A DNA stretch of 64,000 nucleotides from an uncultured Sunxiuqinia sp. (GTDB lineage Bacteria; Bacteroidota; Bacteroidia; Bacteroidales; Prolixibacteraceae): contig NZ_CANLZV010000002.1 in assembly GCF_947495665.1 (NCBI RefSeq), positions 434,001 to 498,000 on the forward strand. The letters are read 5' to 3'. The notes under the pieces were generated by a model that ran no database searches, was not told the DNA's origin, and was given only the letters and a program-made list of their open reading frames with translations. The translations under genes and the position numbers were made by a program. Positions 7,857 through 16,002 of this stretch are shown here, one piece after another; the first letter of the stretch is position 1; every line of letters starts with the position of its first letter.

Positions 7857-8781
7857 GGAGAAGGATATTTTAGACCTGACGCATTATGGGCTGAATATTT
7901 ACGCCCACATCCTGCAGGAATATTACCCGGATGAAGTAGTGGTTCAGCTTTCCGGCAAGGAATGCAATCCAGCGAAAAACCCTTTTAACGGCGATAAGCA
8001 AACGCTAAAGCTTATCAACCAAAACTGGGTGTTTAATTACAGCGATTTGGAGCTACCCGATTTCTCGGGTACTCCTTTCGACTTCGCCGAATTGCATTAC
8101 AAACTATCAGGCAGCGAATTATTGGAAAAGATAAACAATGATTTAAACCTTCGCATTGGCGAACAGCACCATTTTTACAGCAACCGCAATTTGCCAAATC
8201 CGGTAAAAACCGAAGACGTTAAACCGGTGGTTCACGTCCCGAAATTCAGCTACTTCGATGCTCCGGTAAGTAATATTCACCCCAAGGAAACCCTAAGTTT
8301 GGTTGAAGCCTACAATCGGATTAAATCGGAAAAATACAGCTTAATTACGGAGCAGTTACGAGCCATCCAGATGAAAGATGAGGCACGGAAATTTAAGGCG
8401 TCCAAATTTGACTATGCCACATTCTCCGGCACCTTTTCAAAACGGAATGATAAAGCGTTACTGAACCATTCCGGTTTGCTGACCATCGACTTTGACCATA
8501 TACCCAACCTCCAGCAGTTGAAAAATCAGTTGCTGAATGATGAATATTTTGAAACGGAACTCCTCTTTGTCTCTCCTTCCGGCGACGGCTTGAAATGGGT
8601 AATTCCCATCGACATCACCGAAGCCACACACCAAATCTTCTTCCAGGCAATTGCCAATTATATCAGGGAAGTTTACCAACTGGAAGTGGACAAATCGGGC
8701 AAGGATGTTTCCCGTGCCTGTTTCCTGCCTCACGACCCGGAGGCACACATCAATCCAAAATATTTAAACACAAAAATTTAA
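7840..8781 (+). CDS. BT4734-like/VirE N-terminal domain protein, primase-like
   Basis: 313 aa from ATG 7840, or 310 aa from ATG 7849, which leaves a smaller overlap. The first 110 residues are a CHC2-like or lead domain (NPFNGDKQTLKLINQNWVF) without the usual zinc cysteines. Residues 175-305 match the BT4734-like/VirE N-terminal domain: FKASKFDYATFSGTFSKRN, LLTIDFDHIPN, FVSPSGDGLKWVIPI and DVSRACFLPHDP. The Asp-x-Asp and Ser-Gly-Asp-Gly blocks resemble archaeo-eukaryotic primases, so it may prime replication of the excised island with the DUF3987 helicase two genes on. Confidence 0.75.
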   Translation: MKAMIKEKDILDLTHYGLNIYAHILQEYYPDEVVVQLSGKECNPAKNPFNGDKQTLKLINQNWVFNYSDLELPDFSGTPFDFAELHYKLSGSELLEKINNDLNLRIGEQHHFYSNRNLPNPVKTEDVKPVVHVPKFSYFDAPVSNIHPKETLSLVEAYNRIKSEKYSLITEQLRAIQMKDEARKFKASKFDYATFSGTFSKRNDKALLNHSGLLTIDFDHIPNLQQLKNQLLNDEYFETELLFVSPSGDGLKWVIPIDITEATHQIFFQAIANYIREVYQLEVDKSGKDVSRACFLPHDPEAHINPKYLNTKI

Positions 8782-8785
8782 AAAG

Positions 8786-8938
8786 ATGAAACGAAATAAA
8801 TTTCTCGCACTGTTAAAAAGAATGCTTCAAAAAGCAGCATCAGTTCTCCATCCTTTGTGGTGGGTAGTCATTCCATTTCTGCTGTACTACGTGATTCAGC
8901 TATTCAAGTATTCTATGTTCACCCCAATAATACTGTAA
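8786..8938 (+). CDS. Small single-span membrane protein, 50 aa
   Basis: A complete short ORF fits between the VirE-N gene (4 bp before) and the DUF3987 gene (2 bp after its stop). It starts MKRNKFLALLKRMLQKA with many basic residues, then a hydrophobic span WWVVIPFLLYYVIQLF (25-40) and a short tail. Positive N-terminus and one span suggest an inner-membrane protein with cytoplasmic N-terminus. Tight spacing, ATG starts and a purine-rich upstream region support translation. I know no family. A membrane protein between replication genes could tether the complex or be a small toxin-like peptide, which is speculation. Confidence 0.5.
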   Translation: MKRNKFLALLKRMLQKAASVLHPLWWVVIPFLLYYVIQLFKYSMFTPIIL

Positions 8939-8940
8939 CC

Positions 8941-10785
8941 ATGAAAAAGAAATTCGAAGTAAATCACTGGTTGCAGCAAACCGAACCAAAAGAAAACCCG
9001 TCAGCGTCTAAAAGACCTGACGGCGTTTCCAAGTCAGAGGATTTAGAGGTAAATAATAACGACGTTGAAACACCTGCACTGAGCGACGTCGAAGTGATAA
9101 TTCAACGACTTGAATCTGCTAATACCGACATTACCGCCAATTATGCCGATTGGCGGGATATTGGCTTTGCCTTTGCCGATGAGTTTGGCGAAGCTGGCCG
9201 CGATTACTTTCACCGTGTCAGCCGATATTATCCGGGCTATTCGCAGCATATTTGCGACAAGCAGTACGATAATTGCCTGAAATCCTCCGGCCACGGTGTA
9301 ACCATTAAAAGCTTTTTCCACCTGGCACAACAAGCCGGAATTAGTTTAATAACCACTGGCCCCAATTCCTCCCCTAATTTTAGGGGAGGTGGCCCCGAGA
9401 ACTCGGGGACGGAGGGGTATAACCCGTCAGCGTCTCCCAGACCTGACGGCGTTTCACAGGAGTACACAGAACCCGAAACCATCTTCAACACCCCCCGCAT
9501 CCCAGCAGAACTCTATTCCCAGCTTCCCGAAATCCTTCGCGAAAGCTGCGAAATGTTTGCCGATGCCATTGAAAAAGATGTATTCTTAATTGGTGCAATT
9601 TCTGTGATTAGCGGATGTTTACCCAATATCGAGGGCATATATTTTGATGAACCGGTTTCCGCACATCTTTATTCCTTTATTACAGCCCCTGCCGGGTCAG
9701 GTAAAGGAAAACTAAAATGGGCCAAATACTTTGGCCTGAAAATCCATAAATCGATGGTACAGCAATCCATCCGGGCAAAAGAGGAATATGAACAGGAATT
9801 GGAAAATTATAATAACCTCAACAAAAATCAACGTCAGGGTGTGGAACGCCCCAGGGAACCAAAACGGAAAATGTTTTACATTCCGGCCAACAGCAGTGCT
9901 TCTGCATTTATCCAGGCGTTGTCCGATAACGATTTCAAAGGTATCATCTTCGAGACTGAAGCCGACACCTTAGCCGCAACTTTAAAACAGGATTGGGGAA
10001 ACTTTAGCGATGTATTGCGTAAAGCCTTTCACCACGAAAGCACCAATATGTTTCGGCGAAAAGACAACGAACATATCGAAGTGGAAGACCCGCATCTTGC
10101 AATCGTACTTTCAGGAACGCCAAAGCAAGTACACAACATGATGCCCGATGTCGAAAACGGCTTATTCAGCCGCTTTCTATACTACGCATTCGAGGATTAC
10201 AGCGACTTTAAAAATCCTTTTATTTCCCACCAAAAGGTGAATTATACCGATTTCTTTGAAGAAAAGGGAAATCAGATTTACGATTTACACCAAATCCTCA
10301 TCAATCAGCCAACGCCCATTCAATTTTGCTTTACAGCTGAACAAGGCCAAGTTTTTACAGAACAATTCAATGCGCTTTACAAACGCAACCGTATGTTATT
10401 GGGTAACGATTTTAACGCCAACAGCCGACGTTTGGGTTTAATTACTTTTCGTATTGCAATGGTGCTTCGCACCCTTCGCATACTCGAAGACGGCGACTAT
10501 TCCAATCCGTTAATTTGCAATGAAACCGATTTTCAGACGGCCATTCAAATTGCTTTTACACTGGAAAAACATGCTATCGCAGTTTTCCAGAATCTGCCAA
10601 ACAATGACTTGAAAGGCGTTAAGCTGAAATTCTATAACGCCTTACCGGATAACTTCAACCGGCAAGGCTATTTGTCAGTGGCAAAAGACCTGGACATTAA
10701 AGAAAAGACCGCCGAAAAATACATCGGTCAATTCAAAGACAATGGCTTACTTGAACATGAGCACAACAACTACACAAAAACGTAG
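8941..10785 (+). CDS. PriCT_2-DUF3987 replication helicase-like protein
   Basis: 614 aa from ATG 8941. A longer in-frame start at 8857 would run through the 50-aa ORF and is rejected. Residues about 50-135 resemble primase C-terminal domain PriCT_2 (YADWRDIGFAFADEFGEAG). Residues 190-560 are DUF3987, with the P-loop APAGSGKG (249-256), an acidic IIFETEADTL block and VLSGTPKQV. The end is a winged-helix-like region (LSVAKDLDIKEKTAEKYIGQ). Proposed role: superfamily-3-like helicase/primase of the island. The linker (140-170) is encoded by palindromic repeats, and the 3' end carries one copy of a 24-bp direct repeat, so the C-terminus has probably been altered. Confidence 0.75.
   Translation: MKKKFEVNHWLQQTEPKENPSASKRPDGVSKSEDLEVNNNDVETPALSDVEVIIQRLESANTDITANYADWRDIGFAFADEFGEAGRDYFHRVSRYYPGYSQHICDKQYDNCLKSSGHGVTIKSFFHLAQQAGISLITTGPNSSPNFRGGGPENSGTEGYNPSASPRPDGVSQEYTEPETIFNTPRIPAELYSQLPEILRESCEMFADAIEKDVFLIGAISVISGCLPNIEGIYFDEPVSAHLYSFITAPAGSGKGKLKWAKYFGLKIHKSMVQQSIRAKEEYEQELENYNNLNKNQRQGVERPREPKRKMFYIPANSSASAFIQALSDNDFKGIIFETEADTLAATLKQDWGNFSDVLRKAFHHESTNMFRRKDNEHIEVEDPHLAIVLSGTPKQVHNMMPDVENGLFSRFLYYAFEDYSDFKNPFISHQKVNYTDFFEEKGNQIYDLHQILINQPTPIQFCFTAEQGQVFTEQFNALYKRNRMLLGNDFNANSRRLGLITFRIAMVLRTLRILEDGDYSNPLICNETDFQTAIQIAFTLEKHAIAVFQNLPNNDLKGVKLKFYNALPDNFNRQGYLSVAKDLDIKEKTAEKYIGQFKDNGLLEHEHNNYTKT
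8998..9023. repeat. Palindromic repeat inside the DUF3987 gene, copy 1
   Basis: CCGTCAG (8998-9004) pairs with CTGACGG (9017-9023). The same 7-bp arms recur at 9424-9449, and in both copies the bases read in frame as PSAS-RPDGVS. Confidence 0.7.
9368..9449. repeat. Three adjacent palindromes encoding the interdomain linker
   Basis: CCTCCCCTAA/TTAGGGGAGG with a 2-nt loop (9368-9389), CCCCGAG/CTCGGGG with a 2-nt loop (9393-9408), and CCGTCAG/CTGACGG (9424-9449, second copy of the 8998 repeat). All are translated in frame as a Gly/Pro/Ser-rich linker between the PriCT_2 and DUF3987 regions. They resemble interspersed palindromic repeats rather than protein-driven sequence. Confidence 0.7.
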
Positions 10786-11077
10786 TAAAGCGCGGACAGT
10801 TTCTTCGCTTCTCCCGACCGGCCTATTTTTATCAAGGCCGGAATCAAACTGAAAGCTTAGTATAATCCCGAGAATCGGGATGAACTTGGCTTTCAGAAAG
10901 ATGGAGATTGAAGATAAAAATCAGCCTTGAAAAGCACGTTTAAGTGAAGGCAAAACCAAGCTCGCTTGAGTTTTGCTGAACGTAGTGCTTTCTGCAACTT
11001 TCTGTTTACTCTTTGGTTCAAGCCAAAGAGTAAAATCCGTCTGATAAGACATTCATGAGCACAACAACTACACAAAA
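10756..11077. repeat. MITE-like insertion flanked by a perfect 24-bp direct repeat
   Basis: A 24-bp sequence (beginning CATGAGCACAACAAC) occurs at 10756-10779 and at 11054-11077 without mismatch. The first copy is the last coding part of the DUF3987 gene. Between them lie 274 bp without an ORF and with several hairpins: GGCCT/AGGCC near 10825, TCCCGA/TCGGGA near 10870, and TACTCTTTGG/CCAAAGAGTA near 11010-11035. It looks like a short non-autonomous insertion or a local duplication that replaced the original gene end. Confidence 0.6.
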
Positions 11078-11374
11078 CCTGTCACCTTGAGCGGAGTCGA
11101 AAGGGGGAAATAGGAAACAGCGGAAACATAGGAAACCTGTCAGCATTCTTTCGACCTGACAGGTTTTATTTGCTATCTGCAAACTGTGACTGAAAACTGA
11201 AAACTACGACTGCAAACTATTCCCTCCCCCACGGGGAGGGTCAGGGAGGGGCTTTTCCTCCATTTCCTACACTTCCCCTCTCCGATGTTGATAAATATCC
11301 TGTTTTTTCTTGTTTATGTTTAGCTTTTCTTTATTAAATTAGCCATTCTTTGACAAGTCACTAATACCATCAAT
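11078..11374. repeat. Intergenic cluster of interspersed palindromic repeats
   Basis: No gene. The stretch holds an element ending CTTGAGCGGAGTCGAAAGG (11090-11110), a hairpin CCTGTCAG/CTGACAGG (about 11134-11164) followed by TTTTAT that could terminate transcription, and CCCTCCCC/GGGGAGGG-type repeats (11220-11260). These are typical interspersed repeats of Bacteroidota genomes. The promoter of the defence operon should lie in 11280-11370, but no exact TAnnTTTG is present; TATGTTTA at 11315 is the nearest. Confidence 0.55.
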
Positions 11375-11659
11375 ATGTTTTTGGGAAAACGAATAAAAGA
11401 ATTACGGGAAGAAAAAGGACTACTTCAACGCCAACTGGCTGCCGAACTGGAAATTGATTCTCCCATGTACAGCAAAATAGAGCGCGGCGAACGCCGGGCA
11501 AAACGCGAGCAGGTGATTAAGCTGGCTGATTTGCTGGAAACCGACAAAGATGAACTACTCACCTTATGGCTGGTCGGACAGATTAACGAGATTGTGAAAG
11601 ATGAAAGCACTGCTTTAAAAGCCATCGAGATTGTAAAGGAACATTTGAACAAACAATAG
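11375..11659 (+). CDS. XRE-family helix-turn-helix regulator of the defence operon
   Basis: 94 aa. Residues 3-58 are a Cro/C1-type HTH (LGKRIKELREEKGLLQRQLA, then MYSKIERGERRAKREQVIKL), followed by a helical tail. It ends 2 bp before the methyltransferase gene. XRE proteins directly upstream of Mod genes often act as controller proteins that delay restriction until the host DNA is modified. That role is inferred here from position. An operator was not found, since the upstream region is full of repeats. Confidence 0.8.
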   Translation: MFLGKRIKELREEKGLLQRQLAAELEIDSPMYSKIERGERRAKREQVIKLADLLETDKDELLTLWLVGQINEIVKDESTALKAIEIVKEHLNKQ

Positions 11660-11661
11660 TA

Positions 11662-13485
11662 ATGATGAACAAGAAAGAAATCCTCGACAAAATAAAAGAC
11701 CTTGAAGGGCTAAACAACGACGAAAAAGCCTTTTTAATTAACCTGGTGAACACCAAGAAAAAATACGGCCTGGTGTGGGAAGACAAGCCCGAAGATGTGG
11801 AAGAAGAGTTACGCACCAAACTTCCGGTATTAAAAGAGGTAAAAGAACGCGCCATAGTAAACGACACCGAAACCGAACATTACCCCAACCACATTCTTAT
11901 TGAGGGCGATAACCTACACGCGCTTACTGCGCTTACTTTTACGCATGAAAATGCAATAGACGTTATTTATATTGACCCACCCTACAATAGAGGAGAAAAT
12001 GATTTTATTTATAATGATGATTATATTGACAAGGATGACACATTTAGACATAGTAAATGGCTATCATTTATGTCAAAGAGACTGAAAATTGCTAAAAGGT
12101 TACTAAGCGATAAAGGAGTTGTTTTTATATCAATAGACGACAATGAGTTTGCCCAATTAAAAATGTTATGCGATGAGATTTTTTTTGAAAAGAACTTCAT
12201 TGAATGCTTTCAGTGGGAAAAAACCCAAAGCCCTTCGAATCTCTCAAAAAAATCGAAAAAAAGGCTTGAATATGTTTTGTGTTATGAAAAATCAAAAACC
12301 GATTTAAGATATACTGGACTAGTTCAAGAAAATCCTAATGATAACCCTCTGTTAAAAAGTAATAATAATTTCAAAACATTAGAATTTCCTAAAGAGGCTG
12401 TCGAATGTAAAATAAAAGGAAATCATATTCTTGAACCAGGAGAATATGGGACTGCAAAAAATAAAGTCATTTTAAAAAATAGACTTGAAATTAAAAACGG
12501 TAAGTTCTTAAATAACTTAATTTTAGAAGGTAAATTTGTTTGGACTCAAACAAACTTAGAGGACGAAATCAAGAAAAAAACTAGAATAATCTTTAAAAGT
12601 AAAACATTAGCTCCTCGATATGATAAATTAAATTATGCTCCTGAAGTTCCACCAAATATTATTGATGAAAGGTGGGGTGTTGCAACAAACGATGTTGCAA
12701 AATCAGAACTTGAAGGATTTGGTATTTATGATTTTGATTATCCAAAGCCAGTCTCACTAATAAAATATCTCATTTCTTTCTATCCAAAACAAAATTTCAC
12801 TTTACTTGACTTTTTTGCTGGCACTGGAACAACACTTGAAAGCACAATTGACCTTAATTTAATCAATGGAAACAGACAATGTATTTTGGTCTGTAACAAT
12901 GAAAAAAAGAATGATACTATAAATTACATTCCAGAAACGATTACTTATCAACGTGCAAAAAAAGTCATAAATGGATATACAAAGACCAATGGAGAATACG
13001 TGGAGCCAAGAAACAAAAATAATTTGCGTTATTATAGGTGTGATTTTACAGAAAGAGAGCCGTCACTTCCAAATAAACGCCAACTAACACTTTTAGCTAC
13101 TGAATTACTTTGCATTAAAGAGGACTGCTACAAAGAAATTACTTCTGAGCTGGCCTCCAAAAATTGGCACAAATTGTTTACCGGAGCCAATAGCCACTAT
13201 GTGTACATCATTTACGATGATGCATTTATTGAAGAGGCCGTAGAACTTTTAAAAGCTTTCATTACCCAAAACCCGCAAGCACAAATTAAGGTATATGTAT
13301 TCTCCAATGGGCAATATGCTTACGCCGAAGAGTTTGAAGAGGTAGCCGAAAACATCAGGCTGGCCGCTCTGCCCGATGCCATTTATAAAGCCTATCAATA
13401 TATTTTACCCAAACAAAACAAAGAATTTATTCCAGAACTGGAAGAAGAAACCCCTGTTGAATTTGATAACGGAATTGAAGCATGA
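11662..13485 (+). CDS. Type III-like DNA adenine methyltransferase (Mod)
   Basis: 607 aa (606 from the second ATG at 11665). It has beta-class N6-adenine methyltransferase order: motif IV DPPYN at 105-109, then a variable target-recognition region, then the AdoMet-binding motif DFFAGTGTT at 383-391. An N-terminal dimerisation part and a C-terminal domain rich in acidic residues complete it, as in type III Mod subunits. It should methylate one adenine per site, choosing the sequence both for protection and for cutting. The middle (about 11950-13070) is clearly richer in A+T than both ends, suggesting a swapped core. The Res gene overlaps by ATGA at 13482. Confidence 0.88.
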   Translation: MMNKKEILDKIKDLEGLNNDEKAFLINLVNTKKKYGLVWEDKPEDVEEELRTKLPVLKEVKERAIVNDTETEHYPNHILIEGDNLHALTALTFTHENAIDVIYIDPPYNRGENDFIYNDDYIDKDDTFRHSKWLSFMSKRLKIAKRLLSDKGVVFISIDDNEFAQLKMLCDEIFFEKNFIECFQWEKTQSPSNLSKKSKKRLEYVLCYEKSKTDLRYTGLVQENPNDNPLLKSNNNFKTLEFPKEAVECKIKGNHILEPGEYGTAKNKVILKNRLEIKNGKFLNNLILEGKFVWTQTNLEDEIKKKTRIIFKSKTLAPRYDKLNYAPEVPPNIIDERWGVATNDVAKSELEGFGIYDFDYPKPVSLIKYLISFYPKQNFTLLDFFAGTGTTLESTIDLNLINGNRQCILVCNNEKKNDTINYIPETITYQRAKKVINGYTKTNGEYVEPRNKNNLRYYRCDFTEREPSLPNKRQLTLLATELLCIKEDCYKEITSELASKNWHKLFTGANSHYVYIIYDDAFIEEAVELLKAFITQNPQAQIKVYVFSNGQYAYAEEFEEVAENIRLAALPDAIYKAYQYILPKQNKEFIPELEEETPVEFDNGIEA

Positions 13486-15770
13486 TACAACTAAGAACAT
13501 ACCAGGAAGAAGCCGTAAACGGTCTGCTTAAAGACACATATGCCCTACTTAACCGCCCCGGAGCGCAACACAAAATGGTTTTCAAAGCCCCCACCGGAGC
13601 CGGAAAAACAGTAACCATGGCAGCTTTTTTAGATAAACTTGCTGCCGAATTACCCGACCGCACCGATGTTCCTAAAAACAAAGTAGCCTATATATGGTTT
13701 GCACCTAACCAATTGCATTTGCAGTCGTATCTGTCACTAAAAAGTTACTTTGAAGAATTACGGTCAATAAAGCCCATTCAGTTCGAGGACGTTACCGATG
13801 GTAAATTACATCCCAACGAGGTGCTGTTTGTGAACTGGCAATCCGTTAATAAGGCAAACAATATTTACGTAAAGGAAAACGAGCAAGGCAAAGACCTCAT
13901 AAAATTTGTGTATGGGGCCATGCTTGATGATACGGCAATTGTCTGCATTTTAGATGAGGCCCATTACCATGCCAACGGCAAAAAAGCAAAGGAACTGCTC
14001 ACAAAAATTCATGCTAAAATTGAAATTGATGTATCGGCCACTCCCCTTTTCCATTCCGATTACGGCCACACCATAAAACGGCATGAGGTTGTTGATGCCG
14101 AAATGATTAAAAAGAATGTGGTGCTTAACCCTGCGTTAGACCATTCCAATCAACACGGCAAATCACTAAATCAGGTATTATTGGAGGAAGCCTTAAAGAA
14201 AAGGAAGGAATTACATGAGGCTTATCAAAAAATTGGTTCCAACATTAACCCACTGCTTTTGGTACAATTGCCCAATGAAAGCGCCACCGAAAGCGCTTTA
14301 GACAAAGAATTGATTGAAGAAGTTGAAACGTTTTTAGATGTAAAAGGTATCTCTACTCAAAACACAAAATTAGCCGTATGGCTAAGCAATACCAAAACCA
14401 ACCTCGAAGGTTTGGAGGAGAAAGATTCATTAACCGAAGTGTTACTATTCAAGCAAGCCATTGCCTTGGGCTGGGATTGCCCCAGAGCTGCGGTTTTATT
14501 AATATTCAGAGAAATTAATCAGCAGCATTTCGGAATACAAACAGTAGGCCGTATTTTACGAATGCCCGAACAAAAACACTATCCGAACACGATTTTAAAT
14601 TACGGCTATGTATATACCAATTTAAGCAAAGACCTTATTACTATCGTTCAGGAAGACATGGACTACATTGTACAATACGTAGCCAAACGAATTGATAATT
14701 ACCAGTCAGTTGCACTCTCCTCTTACTTCATCAATACCCGGTTAAACCGTAACCGCTTGGGTTCAAAATTCAGACGTTGTTTATACGAAGCAGCAGAACA
14801 GTTTTTCGGCATTACGCTCGATGCAACCCAAACAAATAACGTAGGATTGTATCACTATAATGCTCAAAAAATGGCTGAAAAGTTCATTGAGATGAACATT
14901 GAACAGATTGAAATACCAATACCAAAAGATTTACAATTAAATACAGAGATTGGAGTTAACTATGTGCAGCAAAAAGAGCGCTTTGCCAAAACAACCAACG
15001 AGTTAAATATCCTTTTTCGTCAGTTTTGCCGTGCCAACATTGGAGATTATGCAAAGGTAGATTCCACTCCGGTTCTGGAAATGGCGCTAAAAATGCTCTT
15101 TGAAGAATATTTTATCCTGGATGAGTTTAAGGCCATCAAAATAATTTTATTCGAAATTAACAAGTCAAAATTCATTGAGCTAATCGACATTGCCTTGGAA
15201 AAACATCAGGTTTTATTGCACAAAAAAGCGACTGAAGTATCAAAACAAGTGGAGGAAAGTACCTGGGATGTGCCGGAGGAACGTATTTTTAATGATAATT
15301 ACCATGAACGTCCGGTTGAAAAACACGCCTTAGTTCCATTTTATGAGCAAAACAGGGCAAGCAATCCGGAGAAAGAGTTTACCGCATTTTTAGAAGCCAA
15401 TAAAGCCCATTTGGAATGGTGGTACAAAAACGGCGATAAAAACAAGGAAGACTTTGCCGTTACCTATGAGGACCACAATGGAATTACCCGCGGTTTTTAT
15501 GTGGATTTTGTAATAAAAATGAAGTCGGGTGCCATTGCGCTTTTTGATACAAAGACACTGGATTCAGACCCGAATTTTGTAGCAAAACACAATGCACTGC
15601 ATCAATACATTAAAAACAAATCAGCCAACGATAAAAAATTAGTTGGTGGGGTTATCGTTCCAAAAGGAACACCGGATAACCGAACCTGGAAGTATGCCGA
15701 CAACCTGATAGACAGAGCCAATGACACAACGGGTTGGGTATCCTTCGAACCTTCGTTAGTAACTGCTTAA
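13482..15770 (+). CDS. Type III-like restriction helicase-nuclease (Res)
   Basis: 762 aa superfamily-2 helicase. Motif I APTGAGKT is at 36-43, motif II DEAH at 158-161, motif III DVSATP shortly after, and the second RecA domain has ALGWDCPRA and QTVGRILRMPEQ. The C-terminal domain looks like a PD-(D/E)XK nuclease: GFYVDF with Asp675, then LFDTK with Asp689 and Lys691. This is the architecture of type III Res subunits but shorter than the classical 950 residues or more. It should move along or switch on DNA when Mod sees unmodified sites. Translation is coupled to Mod (4-bp overlap). Confidence 0.85.
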   Translation: MIQLRTYQEEAVNGLLKDTYALLNRPGAQHKMVFKAPTGAGKTVTMAAFLDKLAAELPDRTDVPKNKVAYIWFAPNQLHLQSYLSLKSYFEELRSIKPIQFEDVTDGKLHPNEVLFVNWQSVNKANNIYVKENEQGKDLIKFVYGAMLDDTAIVCILDEAHYHANGKKAKELLTKIHAKIEIDVSATPLFHSDYGHTIKRHEVVDAEMIKKNVVLNPALDHSNQHGKSLNQVLLEEALKKRKELHEAYQKIGSNINPLLLVQLPNESATESALDKELIEEVETFLDVKGISTQNTKLAVWLSNTKTNLEGLEEKDSLTEVLLFKQAIALGWDCPRAAVLLIFREINQQHFGIQTVGRILRMPEQKHYPNTILNYGYVYTNLSKDLITIVQEDMDYIVQYVAKRIDNYQSVALSSYFINTRLNRNRLGSKFRRCLYEAAEQFFGITLDATQTNNVGLYHYNAQKMAEKFIEMNIEQIEIPIPKDLQLNTEIGVNYVQQKERFAKTTNELNILFRQFCRANIGDYAKVDSTPVLEMALKMLFEEYFILDEFKAIKIILFEINKSKFIELIDIALEKHQVLLHKKATEVSKQVEESTWDVPEERIFNDNYHERPVEKHALVPFYEQNRASNPEKEFTAFLEANKAHLEWWYKNGDKNKEDFAVTYEDHNGITRGFYVDFVIKMKSGAIALFDTKTLDSDPNFVAKHNALHQYIKNKSANDKKLVGGVIVPKGTPDNRTWKYADNLIDRANDTTGWVSFEPSLVTA

Positions 15771-15781
15771 TTCTTTAAACT

Positions 15782-16000
15782 ATGGGTAGAAAAGGACTGG
15801 ATACACTGTTTGTACACTATGGCATTCGTAAAGAGGACATGGATGTTATTGAGGCTATTTGTGCCGAATTTGATGTGGAACCGGAATGGTTGAAAGAACA
15901 GATTCTAAAACCATACCACGAGGCAAAAATTCGCAACGAAGAATTGGACGAAAAAACCTTGAGTAAAGTTATCGAGAAAGCACTCCTAAAAATCAAATAG
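15782..16000 (+). CDS. Small helical protein of the modification operon, 72 aa
   Basis: A complete 72-aa, charged, all-helical protein (VHYGIRKEDMDVIEAICAEF, then EPEWLKEQILKPYHEAK). It sits 11 bp after res and 2 bp before the DndD-like gene, so it is firmly inside the operon. I cannot assign a fold. I have an unverified memory of a database product name, DNA modification system-associated small protein, for ORFs in this setting. DndE in phosphorothioation systems is also a small helical protein next to DndD, but I see no sequence match. A bridging or adaptor role is an inference. Confidence 0.7.
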   Translation: MGRKGLDTLFVHYGIRKEDMDVIEAICAEFDVEPEWLKEQILKPYHEAKIRNEELDEKTLSKVIEKALLKIK

Positions 16001-16002
16001 CC

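Noticed and set aside
8857-8940. N-terminal extension of the DUF3987 protein from ATG 8857
   Set aside because: It overlaps the 50-aa ORF in another frame, and ATG 8941 has good spacing to that stop.
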